Part shown: one piece after another, positions 43,981 to 54,078 of the stretch | Position numbering within the stretch: position 1 is the first letter of the stretch | Layout of the letters: each line of letters begins with the position of its first letter | NCBI GenBank assembly: GCA_004519485.1 | Contig: CP038108.1 | Span: forward strand, 310,001 to 374,000 | Reading direction: 5' to 3' | Length of the DNA: 64,000 nt | Origin: Nannochloropsis oceanica | Lineage: Eukaryota > Sar > Eustigmatophyceae > Eustigmatales > Monodopsidaceae | Notes under the pieces: model-generated | Seen by the model: the letters and a program-made list of their open reading frames with translations, nothing else | What the model was told of the DNA's origin: nothing | The model's database searches: none | Made by a program: the position numbers and the translations under genes

Positions 43981-44408
43981 GGTGCGCCAAGCAGGTACGT
44001 TAATCTTCCGGGCCTGTGCGGTGCGGGGGGGGGGAAATAGCGTGGGTGAAGGGCGCAGAAATCAGGCACGGCTCGTAGGCAAGATGGGAGAACTCGCGGA
44101 TGCGGAGAACAAGTCTTGGCGAGTTGACAACGGCCCAAGGCAACCGACAAGACAAGGCCAGAACACTCGCCACAGCGTCTTTATGTCTGTGTGGAAGGGC
44201 TGTGTGTAAGGCGTGAAGGGATGATGGCGTGAGAGAAATCGGTTGTGATGGGCATGGCTAGGCCCGCACGGAGTAAAAGGCATGAGGAGAAAGAATCGGG
44301 AACTGTGATGATGCGCCGCTTGCGGCCTCCGTCCTCTCAAGTGCCATGTCTAAGCACACTGAAGCACGCTACGCCCACTCGTACACAGGAAAGAAATACC
44401 ACAGCACC
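43981..44408. promoter_or_regulatory. Shared divergent promoter region
   Basis: These 428 bases separate the start codons of PSF2 and the 3-hydroxyacyl-CoA dehydrogenase. They must drive both. A poly-G run lies near 44026-44034. No other gene is seen. Confidence 0.4.
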
Positions 44409-46229
44409 ATGTTCTTGCGCGCATGCCTTTCCTTCGCTTCACCATCCTACTTCTCCCCCGCCGCTGCCCTCCACCTGCGGCGTGCCACCGTCGTCTCGGT
44501 CTCCTCCTCTTCCCTGCAACCGTCTCCCAACAAGCAGCAACGTCGGTCCTTTGCCGGTTCGTCGAATAAATACGACATCAAGAAGGTGGGCGTTGTGGGC
44601 TTGGGACTGATGGGACATGGTATTGGCCTAGTGAGCGCACAGGCGGGGTATGAAGTGATTGCCGTCGAAGCGCAAGCTGCGGCGTTGGAGTCGGGCAAGA
44701 AGCGGATGGACACCTCGTTGACCAAGCTTTTAAGCAAGGCCGTGGAGAAGGGAAAGATGACAAAGGAGGCGGCAGAATTAGAGAAAAAAGCGGTTGAGGG
44801 ACGGATAACTTATTCCTTGGACGTGAAGTCGTTGAAAGATGTTGATTTGGTGGTGGAGGCCATCGTGGAGAATTTGGGTGAGGAAACTAACATCATGGTG
44901 GGAAGAAAGTTGGATGGAGAGTCCTGGGATGGCTAAGTGGGGCATTTGCATGCATTTTTCCGGCTGCACCATTCCATGCTCTTTCTTAAATAACGCAAAA
45001 TGTGCCGCGCAGTCATTCACTAACTCTCTCTTCCCCCCTCCCTCCCCTCCTTCCCTTCCAAGACGTCAAAATCCCCTTCTACAAGCATCTAGGCAGTCTG
45101 GTCAAGCCCAATGCCATCTTTGGGAGCAATACCTCTTCTTTAAAAATAAGTGATTTTGCTGATCCTTCCGGTCGACCCGAAAAATTCGTGGGATTACATT
45201 TCTTTAACCCTGTGCAACTGATGCGCTTGGTGGAGATCGTAAAGCTCGACAAGACGGAGCAGGGAGTGTTTGAAGCCGTGCAGGGGTACGTGAAACGAAT
45301 TGGCAAGACAGCTGTGACATGTAAGGACACTCCGGGATTTATTGTCAACAGGTAAGGAGGGGGAGGGAGGGAGGGAGGGAGGGAGAACGAAAGCGCAACG
45401 AGCACAACAACGCCCTGATATCTTTCTTCTCGGCACAACACGTAGATTTGTTTCTTGAGTGAAGTTGTTATGGAAATGTTAAGTGATACATTTTTGCGTG
45501 AACTTTTTCTTATTCATCAACCAAGTCTGAGTCAAAGAAATGTCATCTGGCGGATTCAACCCTCCTCCCTCCCTCGTTTCCTCTTTCCCTTCCTCCTTTC
45601 TAGGTAAATCATCCCTGCCCCAGTGCAAGCGCTGTTGATGAAGGAGCGAGGAGAAGCAAGCAATCACGCGACTTAAAGCTTCCTCTGTCCCTCCCTCCTC
45701 CCGACCCCCTCTCAATCCCTCCCTCGGCACAACCCCCTACAAAACAGATTGTTGGTGCCGGCCCTGGTGCAAGCAATGCTCATGAAGGAGCGAGGGGACG
45801 CAAGCGTGGAAGACATTGATGTGGCTATGCAGCTGGGCGCGGGTCACCCTATGGGGCCATTGCATCTGGTAGGGAGGGAGGGAGGAGAGGGAGGAATGGG
45901 AAGGAGGGAGGGAGGGAAGGAAGGAAGGTGGTAAGAAGGTATATTTCTCGCGGGAGCACGTCATGTGCAGAGAGTCGTACGCCGCCCTTTCAACCCTCCC
46001 TCCCTCCCTCCCTTCCTTCCTCTCTCCCTTCCTTTTTCAGGCGGACTACATCGGCCTCGACACCTGCCTCTTCATTCTCGAGGGCTGGGTCAAAAAATAC
46101 CCGGACGAGCCTGCCTTTCTCGTGCCGTCCTCCCTGCGTACCTTGGTTAGCCAAGGCAAGCTGGGGAGGAAGAGCGGGGAGGGCTTCTACATGTGGCAGG
46201 GGGATAAAATAGTAAAGCCGGCGATGTGA
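44409..46229 (+). CDS. 3-hydroxyacyl-CoA dehydrogenase, probably mitochondrial
   Basis: Four exons, 44409-44877, 45063-45351, 45748-45868 and 46041-46229, all phase-consistent. The chosen ATG gives [15 protein letters not shown], a typical mitochondrial presequence; an in-frame ATG at 44346 would add 21 residues. The Rossmann domain has [20 protein letters not shown] and the acidic residue in [18 protein letters not shown] and [20 protein letters not shown] with the catalytic His come from exon 2, then DTPGFIVNR crosses the second intron to [36 protein letters not shown] crosses the third. The enzyme oxidises 3-hydroxyacyl-CoA with NAD in beta-oxidation; a 3-hydroxybutyryl-CoA dehydrogenase role is also possible. 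Intron 2 carries a decayed copy of exon 3. Confidence 0.93.
45614..45664 (+). pseudogene. Decayed duplicate of exon 3 of the dehydrogenase gene
   Basis: This 51-base stretch within intron 2 matches exon 3 (45758-45807) at most positions, including AGTGCAAGC and ATGAAGGAGCGAGG. It sits about 143 bases before the true exon. It has lost an open frame and has no matching splice pair, so it appears to be a dead tandem exon duplication. Confidence 0.75.
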
Positions 46230-47478
46230 GGAGAGAGGGAGGGAGGGAGGGAGGGAGGGAGGGATGGCGGAGGTGGTCGCTATTTGTACTATTGGGAAGG
46301 CGAACTTCATAAAGAAGGCTGGGAGTAGAGGTGAGGGGAGATAGGGACGGCTCACGACGAGTAACAGGTGAAACAATTTTGCAGGAGACTTCTGGATTGG
46401 GAGTTGATGATCGAACGGGTAAGGGAAGCTTGAATGATGTAGAAGACACGGAAGGTAGAGGCCCTAGGTGTGAAAGAGGAAATTATCAGTTATATTAATT
46501 ATCAAGACAGTGTGACATTGGCCTCATGCTTCGTGAGTTTGTATGGAAGCGAAGTGGAGTGTTCTGTTGAGGGAGGGGGGGGCTGAGCCGGAGCTGAAGC
46601 GCTGAGCACGCCTCTTGCCTGGTTTTGTGGTGGTGATTTTAATGTACCGATGCGTTCATGTGTTTTCAACGATTATTTTTGTTGCTCCCTTCGGGGTTGA
46701 GGGGTAGTTAAGTAAAACAGTGCATGTTCCGTGTGTGAGATGTGCCTGAAATTCTCTTTGCGTGTAGCTCTTACTTTTATACCTTCCTCTTCTTTCTCTT
46801 CTTCTTGTTTCTCCCTCCTGTTGCTGATGCTCCTACCGCTGACCACTGTGGCTTCTTCTTCACTGCTATTCATCCAGGCAAGGAAAGATTTAAAATGAGC
46901 CTTCCTGCCTCTCTTCTCCCTTTTCAATCATCTGAACCACCTCTCTTCTCCTTCTCTTCTCCATGAACCCCAAAGAAAGTAGAAGAGAGTAAGCCTACCT
47001 CATCCATGGTATTCTTTATCATCTTCTTCCCTCATTCACTCGCACTCTCGCTCACACAAAAGTCATCTCTCTTGTTCACTCATATAGGGGGCACGAGGAC
47101 AAACTACGCACTTTGATCACATGGTCATGCCCGCCCGCCGCCGCGGATGCTGATACAGGGTATAAAAAATAATATTCAATTATTTCTTATCTTAATCAGT
47201 CAATTTATTTATTAGATAGTAAATCAAAACAATTAGATGAGAGTTCTCTCCGTTCACACGTGCTCGGCCAAGGTCCTTCCCCTTCTCCATATCTCGCGTT
47301 GAAGTCCTTCTCTTAGTGCGCTGTTCTGCTGTTGCTTCTGCCCTTACTGCAGCAGCTGATAAAGCACAATTCCTTCAATAAAAAATCTGCTGAGTATACG
47401 TAGGTAATCATTATAATTTGCTAAATTCACACCGAGCCCATCAGTCAGTCTACCCCTCCACACTCCCTCGCAACCGTT
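46230..47478. other. Convergent 3' spacer
   Basis: These 1.25 kb separate two converging genes, the dehydrogenase and eEF3. A GGGA repeat follows the left gene at 46234-46265. The remainder is mixed to AT-rich and has no recognisable gene. Confidence 0.5.
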
Positions 47479-50400
47479 TTAGGGTGCCGTCTTCAACTCC
47501 TCTAACTTCAGCTCCAGGTCCAAAATCTCGTCTTCGCTGATTGTCTTCTTCTTCTTCCCGTCCGAAATCAGCTTCATAATGCGCTTGACCTCCTTCTTCT
47601 TGTCCTTCTCTGAGAGGGTGGTTTGCTTGTTCACCTGGAGGGATGGGGATGGAGGCAGGACAAGGGGATGAAAGGTGAGTGTCTTGGTCATGAATATGCG
47701 TGGGCAAGACAAAGAGATACATGAGGAGGGCGGGAGGGAGAAGATAGAGAGAAGTTTGCTTACCTTGATCTCATTCCCGAGCGCGTCAATTACAACCTTG
47801 TCCCCAAGCTCCTCCTTCACCTCCTCCTCCTCGTGAAGGGTGACCGACTCCCCCTCTCGTCGCAAGTGTCCCTTGTCCATAATCCATTTCTCCTGGCACA
47901 CGGCCCCGGCAAACTCCCGGTTGTGCGAGATGATGATCACGCCGCCCTTGTAGTCATGGATGGCCTGCACCAGCGCCCCCAATGAGTCCCTGTCAAGGTA
48001 ATTCGTCGGCTCGTCCAACACGATGATATGAGGATTCTGCCAGAAGCACGCCGCCATCACCACCTTGATCTTTTGCCCGCCTGAGAGGGACTTGATCAGA
48101 GTATGGGAGGCATCCTCGGGGTCGATCCCGAAATCCGCCAAATGCTTTTCAATGGCCGACGTTGTCAAGGGCTTGAATTGCAGCCCTGCCTCCGCCGCCA
48201 TCTTCTCGTCAAATTTCTGAACCAGCTTCTCCGCGCCCATGGACAGCAACACCTCCCGTTTTACCCAAAGATTGCAATCCGTGCTCTTCCCGCGCCACTT
48301 CACCTCGTACTCCTTCGTCTTTGCCTTCTTATCCTCGTGCCTGTTGATAATCGCCTCTACCTCCACCGCCAACTTCTCTTCCGCCGGGCTGTAGCACTGG
48401 CACAGGGTCGTTCCTTCCCGAATGAAGTACTTGGTGATCTCCTTCTCCACCTCCTTCTTCTTGTTCAACAGCGCCAGAGACTCCTTGTCCTCATTCCCTG
48501 CAAAGCGCCACATGATGTACTGGGCCGGCGTCTCGTTCAAGTGCTTCTCCAAGTGAAAAAACGCGTGCTGTGCCACGTAGGCCAGGCGCATGTTGGGGTG
48601 CTTGACAATCGCGCCAGCCGACGGGGTGAGCTCGCCAATTAACAGCTTGATCGCCGTGGACTTACCCGCACCGTTGGGGCCAATCACCGCCACACGCGAC
48701 ACACGACTCACCTCCAGGCAGATGTCCATCACCGTTGGCTTGTCTCGTGTCGGGTATTGGAACGTCACCCCCGTCATCTTCAAAATGTGCTTAGACAACG
48801 ACTTCACCCCCTCCAACGGCCCGGGCTCTGGGAAGACAAACCGGACCTTCTCGTTCGTCAGGACGAAGTAACTCTTCTTCTCCGGGAACTTCTCAACAAA
48901 GTCCTTCAAGTTGCCCTTCATCGTCACCAGCTTCTTCTTCTGGAAGTCAATCACGTGCGTGCACATCTCCTCCAAAAACTCCGAGTCGTGCGACGTGGTG
49001 ATAATGGATCCTCCGCCCGCCAAAAAGCTCTTCAGCCACTCCTTCAACCAGGCAATGTTCTTCACGTCCAAGTGTCCCGTCGGCTCGTCCAACATCAGCA
49101 AATCCGTGTTGATCAACTGAGCTGCCACCAGCTGCATCTTCACCTTCCACCCCCCCGAGTAGGTCGTCACGGGCATGTCAGAATCAGCCGCTCGGTCCTT
49201 GCCGAAACCCATCTCCGCCATGGCTGCCGCCGCTTGCTCTTTGGTGATCGCAGGCTCGACTTTCACGACCGTGTTACAGTAGTCCACCACCCAATCCGTT
49301 CCCGACAAGTCAGTGTTGAAAATCGGGTAGCCGGTCTCGTCCTCCCCCACCTCACGCTCGGCGATCTCGTGCTCGACGAACAATGTCTTGAGCTCCGTCT
49401 TCTTGGGGAAGCCATCGATCTGCTCGTGGTCAATGGCGCGCATCAGCGTCGTTTTCCCGCAATTGTTCGGCCCCAGAAGCCCATAGAAACGGTTCCGTTT
49501 CAAGTGCAAACGTGTCTTCCTCAACAATGTCAAGGTACCGTACGCCAGAGAAAACTCACCCTTGTACAAATCCTGCCCCTCCTCAGTGTCCTCGAAGAAG
49601 ACCGTGTTGGGGCTGGCGAGCACCTCGCAGTCGTTCAGGACCTTGGCGCACAACGCCGCGTGCTTTTCGCCGTACACACGCTCCCAATCCTTCTTCTCAA
49701 AGTGATAAGCATCGCACAGATTCTTGGTGCACTTCACGATGTGCTCCGTCGGCTCCCCGTGTTTCTTGATCATGGCCGTCACCTCCTCCACGCTCCACTT
49801 CCTCAGCACCAGCTTCTCGTCGTAGTGGTCCAAGATCGTCTTCAGGGCACGGCCAGCCACCTCACGGGCCTCGGGCTTGGGAATGTTCTCCGCGCAGTAC
49901 TTGACGAGGGGCACAATCTCAGGGATGGCGATGGAAAGCTCCTTGGGGTCGTCCACCAGCCGGCAGACGTTATCGAGGATGACGCAGGACTTGCGCTGGA
50001 TCTCGGTTTGCTTGTGGCGGAGACCACGGCGGATGATGGGCATGATCACGGCCAGGGCGGGGGCCTCAACGTCTTGTACGAACACGCAAGAGGCGAGGTC
50101 GTCGATGGCTTGCACCGTGTGGTTGGGGTCCTTGAGGGCCTGTACGAGGCCAGGGATTACCTTGTCCAAGTCGGAGTTCCCGTTGGTCTGCACCAGGTGC
50201 TCCAGGCACTTGAGGGAGAGGTCGCGGACCTTCTTGGAGGTGTCCGTGCACATGTTAATGACGGGCTGGAGCATGTCGGGGAGTTTTCGACGGATGAAAT
50301 CCGCGTCCAGCTTGGTCAGCAGGGAAATAGCCGGCTCGCGCTCCTTGCCGAAGCCCGAGATCTTGGCGACGAGGAAGTCAATGATGTCAGGGACCAGCCA

Positions 50401-50538
50401 GGGCTCCAAGGATTTGACGGTGACCATGAAGCTCTCCTCGGAAACATCGGAGGACCGGTCGCAGAGGCCCTGGAAGGCGGCCTCAACATCGAAGGAGTCA
50501 GCGCTGGCAGGGACGGTCAGGTCGACAGGCTTCACCAT
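47479..50538 (-). CDS. Translation elongation factor 3 (eEF3, ABC-F ATPase)
   Basis: A 976-residue eEF3, exons 50538-47764 and 47634-47479. It is an ABC ATPase that binds ribosomes and helps release E-site tRNA. The HEAT-repeat region (about 20-330) contains RRKLPDMLQPVINMCTDTSK and IRRGLRHKQTEIQRKSC. ABC1 has Walker A GPNNCGKTTLMRAI, signature TYSGGWKVKMQ and Walker B LLMLDEPTGHLD. ABC2 has GPNGAGKSTAIKLL, SLSGGQKIKVV, IIVLDEPTNYLD and ISHNRE. The chromodomain-like insertion specific to eEF3 is in ABC2 (KEYEVKWRGKSTDCNLWVKR). The C-terminus is Lys-rich. The 129-base intron is a multiple of three without a stop, so a retained form would add 43 residues. eEF3 is known from fungi and several algal and protist lineages. 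Confidence 0.96.
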   Translation of the reverse strand: MVKPVDLTVPASADSFDVEAAFQGLCDRSSDVSEESFMVTVKSLEPWLVPDIIDFLVAKISGFGKEREPAISLLTKLDADFIRRKLPDMLQPVINMCTDTSKKVRDLSLKCLEHLVQTNGNSDLDKVIPGLVQALKDPNHTVQAIDDLASCVFVQDVEAPALAVIMPIIRRGLRHKQTEIQRKSCVILDNVCRLVDDPKELSIAIPEIVPLVKYCAENIPKPEAREVAGRALKTILDHYDEKLVLRKWSVEEVTAMIKKHGEPTEHIVKCTKNLCDAYHFEKKDWERVYGEKHAALCAKVLNDCEVLASPNTVFFEDTEEGQDLYKGEFSLAYGTLTLLRKTRLHLKRNRFYGLLGPNNCGKTTLMRAIDHEQIDGFPKKTELKTLFVEHEIAEREVGEDETGYPIFNTDLSGTDWVVDYCNTVVKVEPAITKEQAAAAMAEMGFGKDRAADSDMPVTTYSGGWKVKMQLVAAQLINTDLLMLDEPTGHLDVKNIAWLKEWLKSFLAGGGSIITTSHDSEFLEEMCTHVIDFQKKKLVTMKGNLKDFVEKFPEKKSYFVLTNEKVRFVFPEPGPLEGVKSLSKHILKMTGVTFQYPTRDKPTVMDICLEVSRVSRVAVIGPNGAGKSTAIKLLIGELTPSAGAIVKHPNMRLAYVAQHAFFHLEKHLNETPAQYIMWRFAGNEDKESLALLNKKKEVEKEITKYFIREGTTLCQCYSPAEEKLAVEVEAIINRHEDKKAKTKEYEVKWRGKSTDCNLWVKREVLLSMGAEKLVQKFDEKMAAEAGLQFKPLTTSAIEKHLADFGIDPEDASHTLIKSLSGGQKIKVVMAACFWQNPHIIVLDEPTNYLDRDSLGALVQAIHDYKGGVIIISHNREFAGAVCQEKWIMDKGHLRREGESVTLHEEEEVKEELGDKVVIDALGNEIKVSKLLSIFSLPPSSCISLSCPRIFMTKTLTFHPLVLPPSPSLQVNKQTTLSEKDKKKEVKRIMKLISDGKKKKTISEDEILDLELKLEELKTAP

Positions 50539-52522
50539 GGTTGATTAAGGGAGGGAAGGCGCAAAAAGGAGTGGTGTAGTCTGTGTCGAGTGTGCGTGTT
50601 TAAGGGGAGGGAGAGGGGTGATGAGTGCTGGTGTGGGTGGGGCAGGGGGGGGATGGTGATGGGCAGCAGGGAAGCCCGGCAAGTCTGCGACCGAATAAGC
50701 CACGGCCAGGCCGAAAGGGGGCCAAAAGAGGCCCAGGGTGGGCTCTCCCCGTGCCTTGGGATCTGCAGGATTCTCGAAAGAGGCGAGAGTCCGCGTGTGA
50801 TCTCGTTATCAGTTATTCCCGTGGCGATGTGCCCTTTGATTGGTCCCGGGCTACAAGCGTTGCCCGCCAGCTCGCGTCTCGAAAGGGCGGCGTTTCCAAG
50901 CCACCCAAAGGCGCCGCCCAAGTCCCGGCCGATGTGGCTAGATGTGGCGCTGCTGGTGAATGTGGTGCTTGTACTGTGGCTGAGTAGGGTAGACGGTGTT
51001 TTGTGTTCCGTCTGAGTGACAAACGACGGGGGCACGTCACCACCAGCAAACGACGAATGGCTCGTGGCCCACGAACGCAAGAGGCCGTGTGGGGCCGCTG
51101 GCCACTCAAAAGCAGTGGCCGGTGCACAACCGGAAGCCACAGCCTTCTGTGCTAAGGTTTTTATACCCTTGTGGTCACATGCATGTGGCCACAACCGTCT
51201 CCGTGCGAAGGTACGCAACTTAGAAGGAGAGCCAGAGCCACCACAAAGCAAATGGTGCAGATCCCCTGTGCCCGCGAGCATCACAGAACGACCATCAACA
51301 CGACTCGGCGGGGGCGGGGCATGCCACCAGGGCGCCATGTGGAAGCTGGGCATGCAGGAAGGTGTGTACTGTGCATGTGCATGTGTCAAATGGTCGTGGA
51401 GAACACGCAACCAACACTTGGCCAAGGCCGAAGGGGAGCGAAGAATGAACATGCGCCGCCACCACCAAAAAGGAGCGACGCTAGTTTTCTGTGGCAGACA
51501 GAGGGGCAAGGCAGTGTGGTGTTGGGATGCCGAGACTGACACCCAAAAAGGACAAACAGACAGGTCGTCGACAGGGGGGAAACAAAAACGGGAAACAAGA
51601 AGACGACAGCATACACGGGCAGGAACAAAATGTGCCTATGTGGCGCCGGCCTCAGCCTTCCCGCGTTTGGCTCGATGACACGTCAAAGGTGTCCCGCTGG
51701 AGGACTTTGTGTGCCCCGGAACAAATGCTTCTCGCTCACGCGACGCGTTGTTTGGTTTGCAAGACCTTGGTTGTTTGTGTGTAATGATGCGATTTGACAT
51801 GCCTAGTCATTCCTCAAACCATTGGCTGTTCTTGGCAATGATGCATCATCATAAGACAGGCCATCACTAAAGCCTCTCGCGAGGACTCAGGACACAGGAC
51901 ACAACGGGAGAGATAGTAGAGGGGGTAGGAGGTCGAGCCAGCTCCGTGGGAAATGGCCAAAGAAACAAGAGTACGCATAATGTCTATCACGCACAGCCAC
52001 GGGTACATCTTGTTTTTCCTTTGTTGAGAGAGATGGGCGAATGGACTGTTATACCCGCTGCACAATCCTCTCCTACTGCAACCACCCACTTCTTATCTTA
52101 TGTTCAGGCTTGCACTGCATTGCCCCCTTTTTTCTTACAAGCACGGCGGGCCCGTGGACATGATTATTTAGAATTTTGTTGCCTCCCAATGAAATTGATC
52201 GTCCGCAGAGCGAACAATAATTTGTATGTCAGCCGGTTCATCTTACAATCGAGAAAGGCCATGCCATCAGAAGCCAGACTGAATTATGTTGCGAGAGGGA
52301 AAGGCTTTATTTTAAAGAAACTTCAGCGACTCGAATGGTGTTTACTCCCCATAAGAATAGTCGTGCTTTTTGATAAGAAGTGCGCCAGGAGCACTGATAC
52401 ACAACCTTCATCTCTCCCTGAGGACTAACTCGCCCATATTACATCACTGTACAATATATTGGTTACATCCTACACGTCTCTATTCTAGCCTCTATTCTCT
52501 CACTCTCATTTCAATGTCATCC
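50539..52522. other. Long spacer upstream of eEF3
   Basis: Almost 2 kb between the eEF3 start and the 3' end of ATG12. The 50539-51700 part is GC-rich with open frames on both strands, none showing a recognised family; it should hold the eEF3 promoter and perhaps a 5' UTR intron. A 26-base near-perfect inverted repeat is at 51169-51194. From 51800 the sequence is more AT-rich. Confidence 0.45.
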
Positions 52523-53143
52523 TCATCCCCACGCCTCGTCCAAGCTGTAATTGACAATGAGTGTGCCAGTCTTCCCAAAGCAATTAAACAAGTCACCAAA
52601 CTTGTCCTCCGGCGCAGGAGCAAACGCTGAATTCACAAATAGGAACAGCGCCTGGTCCTCTCGCAATTGGAGCAAGCGACGCAGCACGGGTAACAAGGCA
52701 CGAAAGGAGTCCTTGGCTTGCACAATGAACTTGCTTTGGGCTAGACGAGGGGCGCGGCCGACGGCCATCAGCTGCACTTTGACCTTGCCTGTGTTTGTCA
52801 CAGCTGGGGTGGTTGAGGGAGCGGATGGTTGGGAGGAAATCGTCACACTTTTGGCAGTGTTACTGTCGTCCAAGGTGCTGGGTGGTGTGCCTTCTTGAGA
52901 TGCGTCCAATGCTGCTGAAATGGTGCCCCTGTCGCCGCCCTCCTCTGCCTCCTCCTGCGGTGTGGACGCAATAGAAAAGCTCGCCATTGCCGATGCAGCA
53001 TCCCAAGTTTCGTTAGCTGGTGGTGCTTGTGGTAATATTGGCGCTGTTGGCCCGGGAATGCTTGCTTGCTGCTGGTATCGATCCTCCTCCTGCTGTGACT
53101 GAGACGATGACGCCGATGTGGCCGCGTTTCTGCCCTTCTCCAT
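52523..53143 (-). CDS. ATG12: Ubiquitin-like autophagy protein ATG12
   Basis: A 206-residue protein that starts at MEKGRNAATSA; the frame is open further but only with weak upstream sequence. The N-terminal two thirds are a disordered Ser/Gln/Ala-rich region. The C-terminal ubiquitin fold (about 120-206) has VKVQLMAVGRAPRLAQSKF, then the diagnostic ATG12 blocks LFLFVNSAFAPAPEDKFGDL, FNCFGKTGTLIVNYS and the terminal AWG, ending in the glycine that is conjugated to ATG5. ATG12-ATG5 promotes ATG8 lipidation on the forming autophagosome. It is head to head with the LAMTOR4-like gene, which belongs to the TORC1 nutrient-sensing pathway that controls autophagy. Confidence 0.93.
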   Translation of the reverse strand: MEKGRNAATSASSSQSQQEEDRYQQQASIPGPTAPILPQAPPANETWDAASAMASFSIASTPQEEAEEGGDRGTISAALDASQEGTPPSTLDDSNTAKSVTISSQPSAPSTTPAVTNTGKVKVQLMAVGRAPRLAQSKFIVQAKDSFRALLPVLRRLLQLREDQALFLFVNSAFAPAPEDKFGDLFNCFGKTGTLIVNYSLDEAWG

Positions 53144-53527
53144 TGCCTTCCAGGAGTCCCAGAGGCACGTCTGCGCGGCGTAAAGGCTGAGTGACTGTGC
53201 GCATGTGTCGTGGTGGTGGATGGGACTGGTGAATTGACAACGCTTGCACAAAAAGGAGCATAAATTTGGGACTTGCGTTTGCTCGATGGGAGGCGCGCCG
53301 GCGGCCCTCCAGAACCCTTTCGATGAAGAGTCTTCTCAAACCCATTCCACCACCACACTCACTTGCTTTTCACACACACATCTCCACAAATTCGACCAAG
53401 GTAGGTCCCCCCTCTTCATCGTCTGGTCATCACTTTCTCTTCTGGCGCCGCGCCTGCTTCGATCAACCTCCTCTTTCCATAGCTCTTTGCTGAGCCTTCT
53501 GGCTTCTCGCCTTACACTGGCTTAAAG
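53144..53527. promoter_or_regulatory. Shared divergent promoter of ATG12 and LAMTOR4-like gene
   Basis: These 384 bases lie between the two start codons. They may include short 5' UTR introns (a GTAGGT follows CCAAG at 53401). No known motif is assigned. Confidence 0.45.
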
Positions 53528-53821
53528 ATGAGACCTGACCTTGAGACGGTGCTCAACCAACTAGGGACAGCATCCCTGCGCCTCGACACAGGGGCGCTAC
53601 TATCCAAGACTGGCGAAATGGATTCACCCGCGGGGGTGGAAGCTGCCCAGACGCTCTACCAAATACTGCTCGACGCCGGCTTGATCCTCCAAGCCCCGCA
53701 GCACCACGGCGATCCCTTGAGACGCGTTGACGTCCAATTCAAATCATTTCAGTATGTTATGACTGTGGCTAAGGATGAGGTCTACATTGTCAAGAAGACG
53801 CCGGACGATGCGCGGGGGTAG
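53528..53821 (+). CDS. LAMTOR4-like Ragulator subunit
   Basis: A 97-residue roadblock-like protein. The order LGTASLRLDTGALLSKTGEM, VEAAQTLYQILLDAGLIL, LRRVDVQFKSFQYVMTV and DEVYIVKK follows the LAMTOR4 pattern: a strand with GA-x-L-x-S-x-G-D/E, a helix, a strand of charged and hydrophobic residues, and a final VYIVKR/K. Ragulator anchors Rag GTPases on the lysosome or vacuole for TORC1 activation. The family is short and weakly conserved; a general roadblock/LC7 protein remains possible. The start is the only ATG near the frame opening, and the length matches the family. Confidence 0.65.
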   Translation: MRPDLETVLNQLGTASLRLDTGALLSKTGEMDSPAGVEAAQTLYQILLDAGLILQAPQHHGDPLRRVDVQFKSFQYVMTVAKDEVYIVKKTPDDARG

Positions 53822-53834
53822 ACAGACAGGCGTA

Positions 53835-54021
53835 AAGTTGGAGAGCCACAACCATGTGTAATCGTTGTACAAAGAAGAAATAAAAATGTATCTCAATCGA
53901 ACAAAATCAAATCGTTCGTAGATTGGCATCAAGTTGGAGAGCCACAACCATGTGTAATCGTTGTACAAAGAAGAAATAAAAAATGTATCTCAATCGAACA
54001 AAATCAAATCGTTCGTAGATT
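53835..54021. repeat. Two-copy direct repeat of about 90 bases
   Basis: Copies at 53835-53924 and 53931-54021 are near identical, separated by six bases and differing by one extra A in the second. Each contains AATAAAA, a possible poly(A) signal, so the LAMTOR4-like 3' UTR may have two cleavage sites. The repeat lies between converging genes. Confidence 0.92.
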
Positions 54022-54078
54022 CATTTTCATTCTATTTTCATTTGTATGTGATTGCTCCTATATCCCATCTTCGCTATC

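Noticed and set aside
48757-50544. 595-codon plus-strand frame opposite eEF3
   Set aside because: It is antisense to strongly conserved eEF3 motifs; long antisense frames are common in GC-biased genes.
50532-51542. 336-codon minus-strand frame upstream of eEF3
   Set aside because: No family motif, high His/Ser/Pro content, and it ends in the eEF3 start region; probably promoter and 5' UTR.
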